Below, one piece after another: positions 29,354 through 40,623 of a DNA stretch of 64,000 bases. This DNA comes from Cristatella mucedo (taxonomy: Eukaryota > Bryozoa > Phylactolaemata > Cristatellidae): positions 700,001 to 764,000 of the forward strand of contig WPIO01000106.1 in assembly GCA_009760855.2 (NCBI GenBank). The letters run 5' to 3'. Every line of letters begins with the position of its first letter. Position 1 is the first letter of the stretch. Below the pieces are notes generated by a model that was not told where the DNA came from, searched no databases, and saw only the letters and a program-made list of their open reading frames with translations. The position numbers and the translations under genes are program-made.

Positions 29354-29393
29354 TTAGATCGGACCGGGGGCTCACAGTCCGGTCGCGATCTAA
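29354..29393. repeat. Near-perfect hairpin, 14-bp arms with one bulged dinucleotide step
   Basis: TTAGATCGGACCGG pairs with CCGGTCGCGATCTAA across an 11-base loop. The right arm has one extra base. Confidence 0.65.
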
Positions 29394-29814
29394 AGCCCTA
29401 ATCACTGGTCTGGAACACTGGGCTCTCGTGTGAAGTGCAACTGAGCACGGCACCTCGCGGCACTAATAGGCATCGTCCTCCATGCAGCATCAGAGTATCC
29501 AACTGCCGCATCTGAGCGAGCTGAGCTGGGATGGTTACTGACAGCAGCAGCGCGGCTGAAGCAGAGCTCACTTGGTAGACCGACTGGCAGTGAGCCTACC
29601 ATTGCAGCTTTCATGTTGGCCACCGTCTGGACGATTGTCCTTTGCTGTCGCCAGCCGCCGAGGCGCACTCGATGATGAGTGTGTTCGGCTTTAGAAAAGT
29701 GCCGAAGCAGTCAGTCCGGTGGACCAGTGGGGAAGGGAGAGAGCATTAGGCCAGGTGAGCGGACCAGCTTGATCAGTACTGGTCAGAATTTAGGCTTTGT
29801 GTAAGCGCCTCGAG

Positions 29815-30300
29815 GTGTCCAATGAGGTGTTTTTACCTTTGGGATGGACCCTCTGATCTCACCTATCTTTAGTTACAAAGAAAGCCAGAGAAGCGATCTG
29901 CTCGATCAACGCAATGATCGATAGGTAAGATGCCAACCTGGAAGCCGTTGTCTGATTCAACTGGTCGAAGCAAGATAGCAGTCGTTGCGGTTGTGCATCT
30001 GCGATCCGACCTTAACATCTTGTATGAAAGCCGGACTTGGCCTTGCTACAATACATTGGTATGATATATAGTAGTCCTTAAAAATGATAAATGTTTGTAT
30101 AGCGCCATCAGAGAACTGAATCTCTAGGCACTCTACAGATGCTTCATACAAAGTATTACCAAATGATTGGTGGTAACATCTGCAAGCAGGAGGCATAGTG
30201 TAAATGTGTATACACACGAAGGACCGTTGATGAATAATTAGTCCTCGTCTTGTGTAAGCTATATCAAGCTTTTGCTTAGTAGATCTAGCTAATCTAATAT
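29815..30300 (-). mobile_element. LINE family 1 internal fragment, interrupted by a short nested element
   Basis: The plus strand parallels 6590-6900 (CAAAGAAAGCCAGAGAAGCGATC, CTTGGCCTTGCTAC, AAGCTTTTGCTTAGTAGATCTAGC), so the minus strand is the LINE's pre-RT region. The match is broken between about 30075 and 30240 by a block starting with a LINE family 1 tail. TAGTCCT occurs on both sides of the block. Confidence 0.6.
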
Positions 30301-30639
30301 CTGTGATAGACCAAAAAAGCCATCTGGATGAGTGTGTATAGTAAGTATACCTAGGCTATGGAAGCAAACTCGTACAGAAGGTCGCCTAGTTTAGTAGTTC
30401 AGAAGCAGTACACCGTCGTGAGGACAGGAGGTCGAAAGGAGAACCGAGCAGCAAGAGTGGAAAGGCAGCAGAGAGGTCGTGTCGCAGACGACAAAAGGTT
30501 TCTCGATTCGCAGATGACTCTGGATGCTGAGGCCTCCTGGCTTAAATTCCAGCTTTCTTTCGTTCTTGCAAATTTGCATAGTCGATAGTTTCCCCCAACA
30601 GTTGCACGACATGGAATCTTATACACACATCCTGCGCCT

Positions 30640-30895
30640 TCATCGTATAGACTACAAGGCTGGCTGGTACGGCACAGGTCTGCACGCTGACACTGTGCAT
30701 GCTGCCACTAACCATACTTGCGTGCTGCACCTGTGCATGTCACCCCTGACCATGTTAATCTTGTTGTTTATTGAGCATGCTACTACTAACCATTCCATCG
30801 TGCTTGCTTTGCAGCAATTTTAAAGTGCCTTGAAAGAGATTGAGTTCTCTGAGGACGCTTTATCAAGTGTATTATAATTATATTATTATTAAAAA
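30640..30895 (+). mobile_element. LINE family 1 3' UTR copy
   Basis: It contains CTGACACTGTGCATGCTGCC, TTTGCAGCAATTTTAAAGTG, GAGATTGAGTTCTCTGAGG and a TTATTATTA end. Confidence 0.8.
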
Positions 30896-31389
30896 TACCC
30901 ACCCATAGATACAATTGCTCGAACACCGGAACTGCTCGAGTCGGAGCATATTTTTACGTATTAAATGTGCGTTCACGTACATTTTCCTTCGCCTAGACCT
31001 ATAGAAGGAGTTTTTAGGAAAAACTGTTTTCAACTTCCGATTGGTCAGATCCCGCTGCTTCTGAAAATGTTGCCATCCCGACTTGAGAACGATGGGGATC
31101 TGTGCTCGGTGTATTATCTCCTCGTGAAATTCGGCGAAGTATGCACCTGCCACAGCGACGGTTGCCAAAATGTAGTCCTTCACAGGCTTTAATGAAGGCG
31201 ATCGACAGTGTGTGTGTGGATGCATATTTATCATATTTATTCTCCATGCGTGGCCGGGTCTTGCGGTATTTAATGAAATTAAGGAGGTACCTGGCCCTGG
31301 CGCACGCCGGAAGTTAGTCCTTAAGGAGCGCCTACCTCGAACTAAAAGCACACACACATATATAGAAATATATATATATATATATAATT

Positions 31390-31510
31390 CATTTCTAACG
31401 TGCCTAGGACTTAAAACTCTATCCAGGCGCTCTTTACGAATGTAGGGTTTGAGCGCATGACTTGGTTGTCAAAGGTGAGCGCTTTACCCCTGAACCCAAC
31501 CAGGGCGGCG
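31390..31510 (-). mobile_element. SINE family 1 copy
   Basis: The reverse complement of the family is visible: ACTCTATCCAGGCGCTCTTTAC, then the B-box region and TCAAAGGTGAGCGCTTTACCCC. Confidence 0.6.
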
Positions 31511-31847
31511 TCTCTAGTCGAATGCAGTCACATGGTTTTACTACTAATACATTGCTGCTAATGCTTCCTGAGATCCTCGTAGTCCATTACGCAGGTATGC
31601 TGTAGCGGGGGGGGGGGCCGAAGGTAATACATATTATTTGGCATATCTGAGGCAACCCTTTCCGCGTGGGTAGGTTTTCCAGACGCTTGTCGCGAAGGAA
31701 GTTTGCCGCATGTGGTTTCGTTTAATTGATGACACTGCCCCTGATTGTTGTACGAGTGGGCTGTGACACTCGATGTGGTAGGCAGTCGGGACGTGCTATT
31801 GGTGATTGTTACGACAAGGGGGTCGGGGGGGGGGCACTCCGGTGGGC

Positions 31848-31882
31848 GAGCAGGGCGAAGAGAGTCGTGCTTCGCCCTGCTC
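31848..31882. repeat. Perfect hairpin, 13-bp stem, 9-nt loop
   Basis: GAGCAGGGCGAAG, loop AGAGTCGTG, CTTCGCCCTGCTC. Confidence 0.9.
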
Positions 31883-33553
31883 TGTGATTGGTGAAATAAA
31901 CTGGTGTTGCTGCTCGTCGGCTAGCGTTCTGTGCTGTCCGCAACGATAACACGACGCTACACCGCTAGTAGTACGCCGGAAGCGCTCATCAGCTTCGGTT
32001 TGCGCTCTGCTTGTTGACGAAATGTCTGAGAAATGATCGTCAATCGATCCTGGAAGTGAGGATTTCTTGTATAACAGCGGTACCGGCGGTACCGGTAGTT
32101 CTCGTGGAGTCTCACGGAGACACAGCGCAGACGTGGGCGGTAATGACACTCCCTCGTTATTACTCTCAACGCGTACATATACGGTGAATCGCAGCAGATG
32201 GTGAATCGCAGCAGACGACAAGAAATATAACATGCATTCGTGGCCTGACGCTGTGCGGAGTCAACGGTTAACTATCGGCCACGGGTGAGGCATGTACATT
32301 AGTGTCAAGGCGCTGCTCTAACTAATTACAACAGCAGAAGCCGCAGGCGCACACAACATATTAGCATCGGGCTGCCAAAAGCGAAACTCGCTATGCACGC
32401 GCATTCTAGCGCCGTACTAGTTAAAGACCGGCTATCCAAAACGGCCAACTTATGGCGTCTGCCGCCGGGTATTTCCATAAAAAACTAGTTAGAATACATC
32501 GATAATACGGTCAGGTATAACTAGATTCACATACGTGTGTTTTCTAGGCTTATGCGTTCCTTAAAGCCTCGATTTAAACTCGGCGCCCTATGGAAGGACG
32601 GTCGATTACTTGAGGATGGAATCGAGACGCATGGCCCGAGGTTCATCACGAATGCGGAATGCCAGGCGCACCGACTAAGCTCAGTTTACTATAAAAAAAA
32701 ATCCTTAATTCTGGCAAAAACGCATGCCGAGCTTATTGCTTTTTTTGGATATGCTGTCGCGAACGCGCGTAGCGGCTTCTTATTTTGCGGTCTTATGCAC
32801 AAAATGGTAGTGCACACTTGGGTAGACCTCATTGCCGCGCTATCGATCGAACGCTGGTGAACAAATAGCCTCCAACGCACCTTAGTGGACCGCGGGAAAA
32901 GCTCCGCTGAAGTAGGCTCGCATACAGTAAATAACGCAACAGCAATCGATGTTGCTCCGAAACAAGTACGCGTAAGATTTCAGCGTGAATAGTCGTCCGA
33001 CTCGGTGCGACCGAGCTATGTTCGAGAGAGAACTCACTGAAAACTGACTAATTATCAAATCCGGTTCCACGTCACCATAATTCAGGAGCCGCTAATAAAG
33101 TCCCGCGACAGCCATATTTCGAGGCCTGTAGCCGCTGCCAAAATTTCGGGGGTGACTCGTAAGGAGAGGGCAGTCGCGAAAGGATTTTTTGAAGCACTCT
33201 TCGAACGAGCGCTTTCCGCAGCCCTGGCTTTGCCAATTTTTTTACGTATGCAGTATATAATTGCAATGTATATGCAGCCACTACAAGCGGGTGCCGATCG
33301 GCTTTCGCTAGGCTCGCTCTGAAAAGGGGGCGGAAGGTTTGAGGTAAATCTCACCCACGTGAGCTTCGAGGGCTCGCCGACAGTAGCCTCAACACTGCTG
33401 GAAAGAGCAGGGGATGCGCATGATTTCTCTCATCTAATTTCTTCCGCTGCAATTGATACTTCAAACTAGCGCGGTGTTAAAGAGGGGTCGCGCGGCACGA
33501 CAGAGCCGAACGAGGGAGGCATCCGGCGGAGGCGGAAGTGCCGTGTGAGCACC

Positions 33554-36500
33554 ATGGCTGACGGCGTGGAAGAGCGTTTGGCTGACCTGTCTGTGAACGG
33601 CAAGAAGGCACGATGCGTTTTGTGGTGCTAGTACCGCTTGTTTAATAATCAGATACCTAATGCTCAGTCGACTCCGCGTTCACGTCCTGTTGCAACGGTC
33701 GCGAATAGGGAGCTGCCAAAGAATGGCCAGCGTCGGGGCTCCGCCGGTTTGTCGGCTCACTTTGGATTGCATCATGCGTAATTTCGTAGTGATAGAGTAG
33801 TGCACAGGCTCGCGCGACACGGCAGAGCAGGCGTGCTCAGCTTTCGCGCCGTCGCCTGCTCGGCCCGCCGCGCGGCGCTCCGTCGCTCGGTCGGCGCTCA
33901 GCCAGCAGCGTCGACCAAGCGACGCGCATCGACCCTCAGCGGGGCACCTTTCTTCCTCCAGGCTGCCGGCGGGGATGCCGGCAAGAAAGCGGGCAAAGCT
34001 CCCGGACTCAAGGACGTGAGTCCGGCGACGAGGCGCGCGCGGCTGCGAGCGCGCGCTCGCGGCGCTGTCGCCCGATTCCGTTCCGACGCCGCACGAGCGC
34101 CTGGCTCGCTTGTAGCAGAGGCCGCCGGCCGAGTTCGTGCAGTATCGCATCGATCTGTGGAACAAGCTGAAGAAAGAGAGGGACGAGTTCTTGGCGAGCC
34201 AAGTGCCGCAGCCCATACAGATAACGCTGCCCGACGGCAAGCGAGTGGAAGGCAAGTCCTGGGTCACCACGCCCTACGAGGTGGCCAAAGGCATCAGGTG
34301 AGCAGCTTCGCTGCTTCCCGACTGCTTGCGGGCGTGCTTGATTGTGCGCTCAGCTCCCGAGCCCTGCTGCTGCTGCTTGAGCTGCTCTTTGGTAGCTTTC
34401 CCCCTTTACATTTTTTTCTTCTTTACTTTCGAGGTCAGGTGACTTCAGCCAGGTGACTGCCTGCGGGAACACCAGCTCGACTTGAGCTCCCCCTGTCGTC
34501 TCTGCTTCCTCTTCCTCCTCTTCTTGCCTCCTCTTCTTGCTTCCTCTTCCTCTGCCCCCTCCTCCTCCCCTTCCCCGATCGTGGCTGCACGATTCAGCCC
34601 TGGCTGGCCGCTGCGCCCGCTTACCCGGTTCCCTCCTTCCATCCGTCCGTCGATCGTTCGTTTGTTCTCGATCGCCCCGTAGCCAAGGGCTGGCCGACAA
34701 CGCCGTGATCGCCAAGGTCAATGGCGAGCTGTGGGACCTCGATCGGCCGCTGGAGAGCGACGCGGCGCTGCAGCTGCTCAAGTTCGAGGACGAAGAGGGC
34801 CAGCAGGTGTTCTGGCACTCGAGCGCGCACGTTCTCGGTGAGGCGCTCGAGCAGTGCTATCACGGCCATCTCTGCTACGGCCCGCCAATCGAGAGCGGCT
34901 TCTACTACGACATGTTTCTGCAGGATCGGTGCGTGGTCAGAGCGGCCGGCCGGTCGGTCGGTTCGTGCGCGCGAGATCTTCTTCCGGGTGCCCTCTTCTT
35001 GGGTGCTGCTAAGCAAGTGTCGCTGCTTCTTTGTACCGTGAGGCGATCGACTTTTTTTGCCTGCGTGAGTGGGCGAATGGACGGGACTCTTTTCTACAAG
35101 GCAGGCCGATTGCCCTGTCGGCATGTCGCTGCTGGTTATTTTGCCTGCTCATCTATTGCTGCCACGTCAACCTGTCAGTGCTGCTGGCTTGCTTCCTGTT
35201 ATGCTCCCTGGTTGAGCGCTTCCGGTGTGTGTTGCCACGAAGTCTAGAGCGTGCCAATTATTGGATCGTTCAGATAGTGTAAGGGAGGCTCCTGGCCGGC
35301 AAGCGCTATTCCGCCGAACGGCCAGTACATTTTCCAAAGGCTTTGTAAACGGTGCTGCCCTTGATTGGTCTCAGCTTTGTTTGATTATGAAAAGCATTGA
35401 CTGTTTATTCTCAGCAAGTGTGTTCTGTATGCCTGTGTGGGTTAATATGTTGGGACATCTGAGTGCAGAGGCATTGTATGGCAAGGTCACTTAGTTGGAT
35501 GTAAAACTCTATACTCTTGGCTTAAAGAGAGACTCCGAGGGGGCAGGACTGGAGGAGCGTACATTTCTGGACCGTTTGTATATCGTTATAGCCAACAAAA
35601 AGTGTTTTTCGATTTTTTGCTCATAATCAATATCGGCATAGTGAAGCTCAACTTGGCCAAAGCTGCCACTTCAGTTCGTGTGTATCGAAAGCTCAGAAAT
35701 CTTGCTTGCTGCTTGTCTGCTTAGCACCTGCGCAATGACCATGGCCTTGCATCGTTTAAATCTCAGCCAAAGACGCACCTGCATCCTGCTCAGCTTGCCC
35801 CTTCCTGCCCCAGCGAGTCTTCTTGAGTCCTTTCGTCCATTGCGTCGTCCATTGTAATGTAATGTAATGTATCTCCGTCTGTAACTCCACAAAGTCATAA
35901 AGACCATATGGGTGTTACGCAGGAGAGTTTTGTATAGCGCACTCACAGCCTAAGCGGCTTTCGGTACGCATTCGGTACCCAACAGACTTCGTCTCACGCA
36001 ACAAAGAGAAAGTGGGAAGCACAGCAGAGTCAGGAGAGCAGTTGAGGTAGTGAGTAGCATAAAATAAAAGCAGCTCAGGACCGCTGAAAAGGATGTGCCA
36101 TAGTCGGCAGTAGGAGAGTAGTTGTCGTTGCGTAAGAATTGTGGAAGCGAGCTCCACAGTCTAGGACCTGCAGGGCTAAAGCTTCTGTCGCCAACTGTCT
36201 TTAAGCGGAGGAATGGGACAGCTAATTTATTGTCTGTGTTTTGATTCAGTGCCATGTTACTAACCAAGCTCTTCTACTGACCGACAGCCCGTGTCTTGTG
36301 GGTCAGGGTCGCGTGTCTTGTGTTCTTGTCAGGTTCGCACGTGTCCTGTGTGCTTTCATACATGTCAATCTAAGCACACGTGTCCTGTGTGAGCTTAGCT
36401 CAGATTAGAAGGCTCTTTCTTCACGACCTGGATCCGTCCGAGAGGTTTCGAGCCCCGAGCAGCTAACGATCCTTTATTATTGCCCTTTGCAAGTGTCGAT

Positions 36501-36610
36501 GGGGTTCAGGTTCTTCTGCTGCCATGAAATGAGGCTGTTTGATCAGCCGACTCTACTTTGCACCGTACACTCTTGGCTATTGCTTCTGTTTCAGCAAGTT
36601 GTGAAGTGCC

Positions 36611-36653
<43 letters not shown>

Positions 36654-39600
36654 GGTTGTTCCAGGGTGCTATTTTAAAGACTAGTTACAATTACTTACTA
36701 CTTGGACTATAATTAGTCGGGCTCTGTAAGCTCATTTGATAGAGAACTTCTGAATGAGAGTCTCCGCAGAGCAGCAGTAATATCGAAAGAGCGACTTATG
36801 AGCTCAGTATTGCATAATAAACCATGGTTATATTCATTTCTCACTAGTTCACTCTTAGATGAAGCTATTGGGCAAATTGACTTCCGGTTGCTTCACCCAC
36901 GCCAGTCAACTCAAGCATTAATAGCGTATTCTGAAGGTAGAGTAGCAAGATGTGGTTCTGACTGTGATTGTATTAATAGAATACTGCCTTCTTTACTGAA
37001 GGTTTGCTGCTGAGGCTTATGCCACACAGCCTCTGAAAGTTAAGGCGACGAGCGCTTGGGGTGGTTTTTCCATGTGCGGAATTTACCTACCACTGCGCGT
37101 CTGTTGGTGCACACGTGCGTGTGGTGGTTATGGTTGGTGCGCTCTAGATGGAATGGCTATAACAGTCCCAGCTGTTTATTGCTCGATAACTATAGAGCTA
37201 GGAACACGGCAGTACACGAAAAGCCACAGCAAGCACTTGAACCTAGAGTTACCAGCGGTAAGCTAGGTAATGCTGGTAGTGCAAAGGTGTTCCACGAAAC
37301 TCTTCCCCTCAAACAGCAACGACTCACTGTTTTACTTGAGCACTCTAGCCCAGCAGGTATCTACAACTGAGATGCAATGAAATCCAATGACTGATTGAAC
37401 GGAGCGTTTGGCTTAGAGGAAAAGAGTTTATCATGTGGGTCTTCTTAAATCTCTCACGAACTGTTGTCTTGCATAACGGAACTCTTCTTCACTTTTTTGC
37501 TGCGATCTTGGCAAAGCAAGGAGAGCATGCCATGCCATGGCCGCAAAACTCCCGACTGCTTAATCATCTGCATCACTTTGAATCGCTGGCCGTGCTAAAA
37601 TTTCAAGCTCTACTCACCTTTACTTAAACATCAACTGCTAAGGCACTAAGGGCTTTAAGAGAACTTAATCTCTATCCAGGCACTTGACACATTTATATAT
37701 GCCGTAGGGCTCGAGCCCACGACCGTGGTCGTTGAAGGTGAGAACCTTACCCTCTGACCAAAGGCAAACGAAAGACTGTTCAAGCATCAATGTCAATCAA
37801 TGAGATTGCAGCACTGATCAAGGCAGTGCCGTGGACGAACTCACGCGGAAAAAGATCTTTGCCTCCGGGTGCATAATTTTAAAATGCAGCCGGTCTGTTT
37901 CAGTACTTGTTCTCATTGGTTAGTGTTCATTCCAATCGTAAGACTAATGTCGACTAAATGGTCTGTGGTAGCCCTGTCAGTGGTGGTTATCCGATGCTTC
38001 ACTGTCTGTCACTTGAGCAAGCATTATTGCTAGCCAGCCTCACGTCAAGGAATGTGCACCCATAAACGCAGCCCACGTGATTGTGTAGTCGTGAGGCATC
38101 GAAGCTTCGCCTTGTAGTTGGGAAGCGTTCATGCAACAAGAATCTGCTTTCGTTGAGACCTTATACTTATCGTTGCACAGAAATTTTGGGTCTCGTGAAG
38201 CTACTATTGATATATGAAGAGGAGGAGGAGGGATTCCGCGATACATGGAGGCGCTAGGCTAGATTGCGTCCGCTTGGTTTTCCGTTTAGCTTTGTCCGCC
38301 AGTTCAAATATATATGTATATATATACATATATATATATATATATGTGTGTATATATATATATATGTATATATATGTATGTATACATATATATATATACA
38401 TACATATATATATGTGTATGTATATATGTATATATACTTTATTTACTGCCACCTATTTGCTCACGCACAAGTTAAGGGTCTCTTTTGAAGCAGCACCGTT
38501 TAGCCTATCGTCTGGGATTTAGAGCTAATGCCAACCACTTACAACATGAGTTCGAACGAATAGGCTTATCCGGGTTGCATTTCAAAATGGGGTGCTCATT
38601 AGGCAGCACTCAGTACTTTTTTTGCCACTATGATTGGATGGCCCCTGGTAAGCTGGAGGTTCAATTCCTCCCTTTCATTAAGTCAAGCTGTGCCCGTGGC
38701 AGGGTAGGGGCAGTGTAGGTGCTGTTTCGTGCAGCCTTATTGCGTTTTCCTGTCGAGCCGTTAGCGATGGCGCTATACGTCAAAGTGTGTAAAGCTAAGC
38801 TGTCAGCTAAGCCTTCGTGCTTCCCGTGGCAACCGTTTTGCAAAGCGATTACATAGTAGTTTATATGTAGTACGCTCAGTCTGTTTAGCCTTGTGTCCTT
38901 TGCATAACGTTTTTTTGCATACATGGGAGCGCCGGGACCTTCCGTGTGCTTGCCGAATATGCCCGCGGTGCGCCTCTCTTGGTCACGGGTGCTGATTTTG
39001 CCACGTTTCCTCCGTGAGCAGTCAGGTGTCGCAGAACGACTACGATGGGCTGGAGGAAGCATGCAAGGCCATAGTCAAGGACAAGCAGCCCTTTGAGCGG
39101 CTAGAGATGACGAAAGAGGACCTGCTGAAGATGTTCGATGTGAGAGCCGTGCTTTGCGTCCCACGTTTGTGCCATGCCACGTCCCGCCCCGGCAATTCGG
39201 CGCTGCCCCCTCCATCGTGTGTGACTGGCGGTTTTCCTAGACTGTTGGTCACTACAGCTGCCGTCACTACTGTGGCGACGTGGTGAGGGCCCTAGGCTGA
39301 ATGCAAATGGTCACCAGATCGGTTGTCGATTGCAGCGCTACATGCCTCGGCTTTGTTATTTGAGGCTGGTGCTTTGATCTCGTGAGACTAGGCCGCCCAT
39401 CATCATTTTGGTGCCGCCGGATGTCCGTCGCTGCTCTGCTCGCTCGTCTATGGCGTACCAGGCTCAAGCTGACTGCCCCCGAAAGCGCACCCCACCTGTA
39501 TCAGGAGCGCAACCTCCCTTCTACCTGTCGTCTTTTCAGTACAACGAGTTCAAGAAGAGGATAATCCGTGAGAAGATTGACACCCCCACCACCACGGTGT

Positions 39601-40549
39601 ACCGCTGTGGTCCGCTGATCGACCTGTGCCGAGGACCGCACGTTAGGAACACCGGAAAGATCAAGGCACTCGCTATCACCAAGGTGAATTCAGTTGCACG
39701 GCACGAACGTGCCAGGCATGTCTCTGCATCGGAATAGGAGCGGCATTGTCGATCCTGGAGTTGTGGAGGTGTTTTGGCAAATGTATCGTTACTGTTATGA
39801 CTATTACTATTATTATTATTATTAAAACGGCCCCTACGCTTCTGCTGCCGTTGCACTTCCGACTGCCTATGCAAGTCACGCCCGAGGTCAGAAGGCCATC
39901 GGCAATGGCTGCTGTTTCGACCCGAAGCCTCGGCTGACCTTTTAATGGCGCCTCGATGCACTACGTGCTTTTTTGCTCGACTCAGAACTCTTCCACTTAC
40001 TGGGAGGGAAAGTCGGACGCCGAATCGCTGCAGCGAGTGTACGGCATATCGTTCCCCGATGCAAAGCAGATGAAGGAGTGGAAGCACTTCCAAGAGGAGG
40101 CCGCTAAGCGTGACCACCGGAAGCTCGGCAAGGTTCGCTACTTTGCCTGCATGCAGCAGCCCTGCCACTTGCCGCTTGCCATCGTGCATTCTGCTGCCGT
40201 GTCGGCTCGCCACCTGACGCTGGGACGGCCGGTGCTGGGCTGGCCCACCCATTCCAGCACGGTCACCAGTATAGCCAGCACCCCGTGCCCTTTTGCCATG
40301 TTTGCGCTGCAGGGACCCACCTACCCTCCCGTTGGGGCGCTGCAGGCGCCTGACCGCACCCCTTACGGTTGCAGGAGCAGGAGCTGTTCTTCTTTCATGA
40401 GCTCAGTCCCGGCAGCTGCTTCTTCCTACCCAAAGGTGCCATCATATACAACGGCTTAATCGAGCTGCTCAGGGTAAGCTGAGAGCACTCTCTCTCTCCT
40501 CTCTTTCTCCTCTCTTTTTTTCTGTCTTTCTCTTGTTCTCTCCCCCATC

Positions 40550-40623
<74 letters not shown>

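Larger units (their letters stand above)
28682..33553. other. Spacer between RPRD2 and TARS1
   Basis: This 4.9-kb stretch starts with the RPRD2 3' UTR, in which I found no AATAAA. It then holds LINE family 1 fragments (29810-30890), a SINE remnant, a hairpin and G-homopolymers. From 31900 to 33480 I see only short unsupported frames. The last 70 bases are GC-rich and probably form the TARS1 5' UTR. Confidence 0.6.

Noticed and set aside
30878-31357. 159-codon minus-strand frame
   Set aside because: It covers a LINE 3' tail and unnamed spacer sequence. There is no family resemblance, and the start lies in repeat-derived DNA.
31796-32233. 145-codon minus-strand frame with a CYRCGQ motif
   Set aside because: I considered a gag-like zinc knuckle, but the CX2CX4HX4C spacing is not met and no pol sequence or LTR is nearby.
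32537-32860. 107-codon plus-strand frame
   Set aside because: No similarity recognised, no splice or promoter context, and it lies in the TARS1 upstream spacer.
36798-37370. Possible host exons or transposase remnant in TARS1 intron 4
   Set aside because: Short frames such as the one at 36798 show no known motif, and TARS1 is already complete without them.
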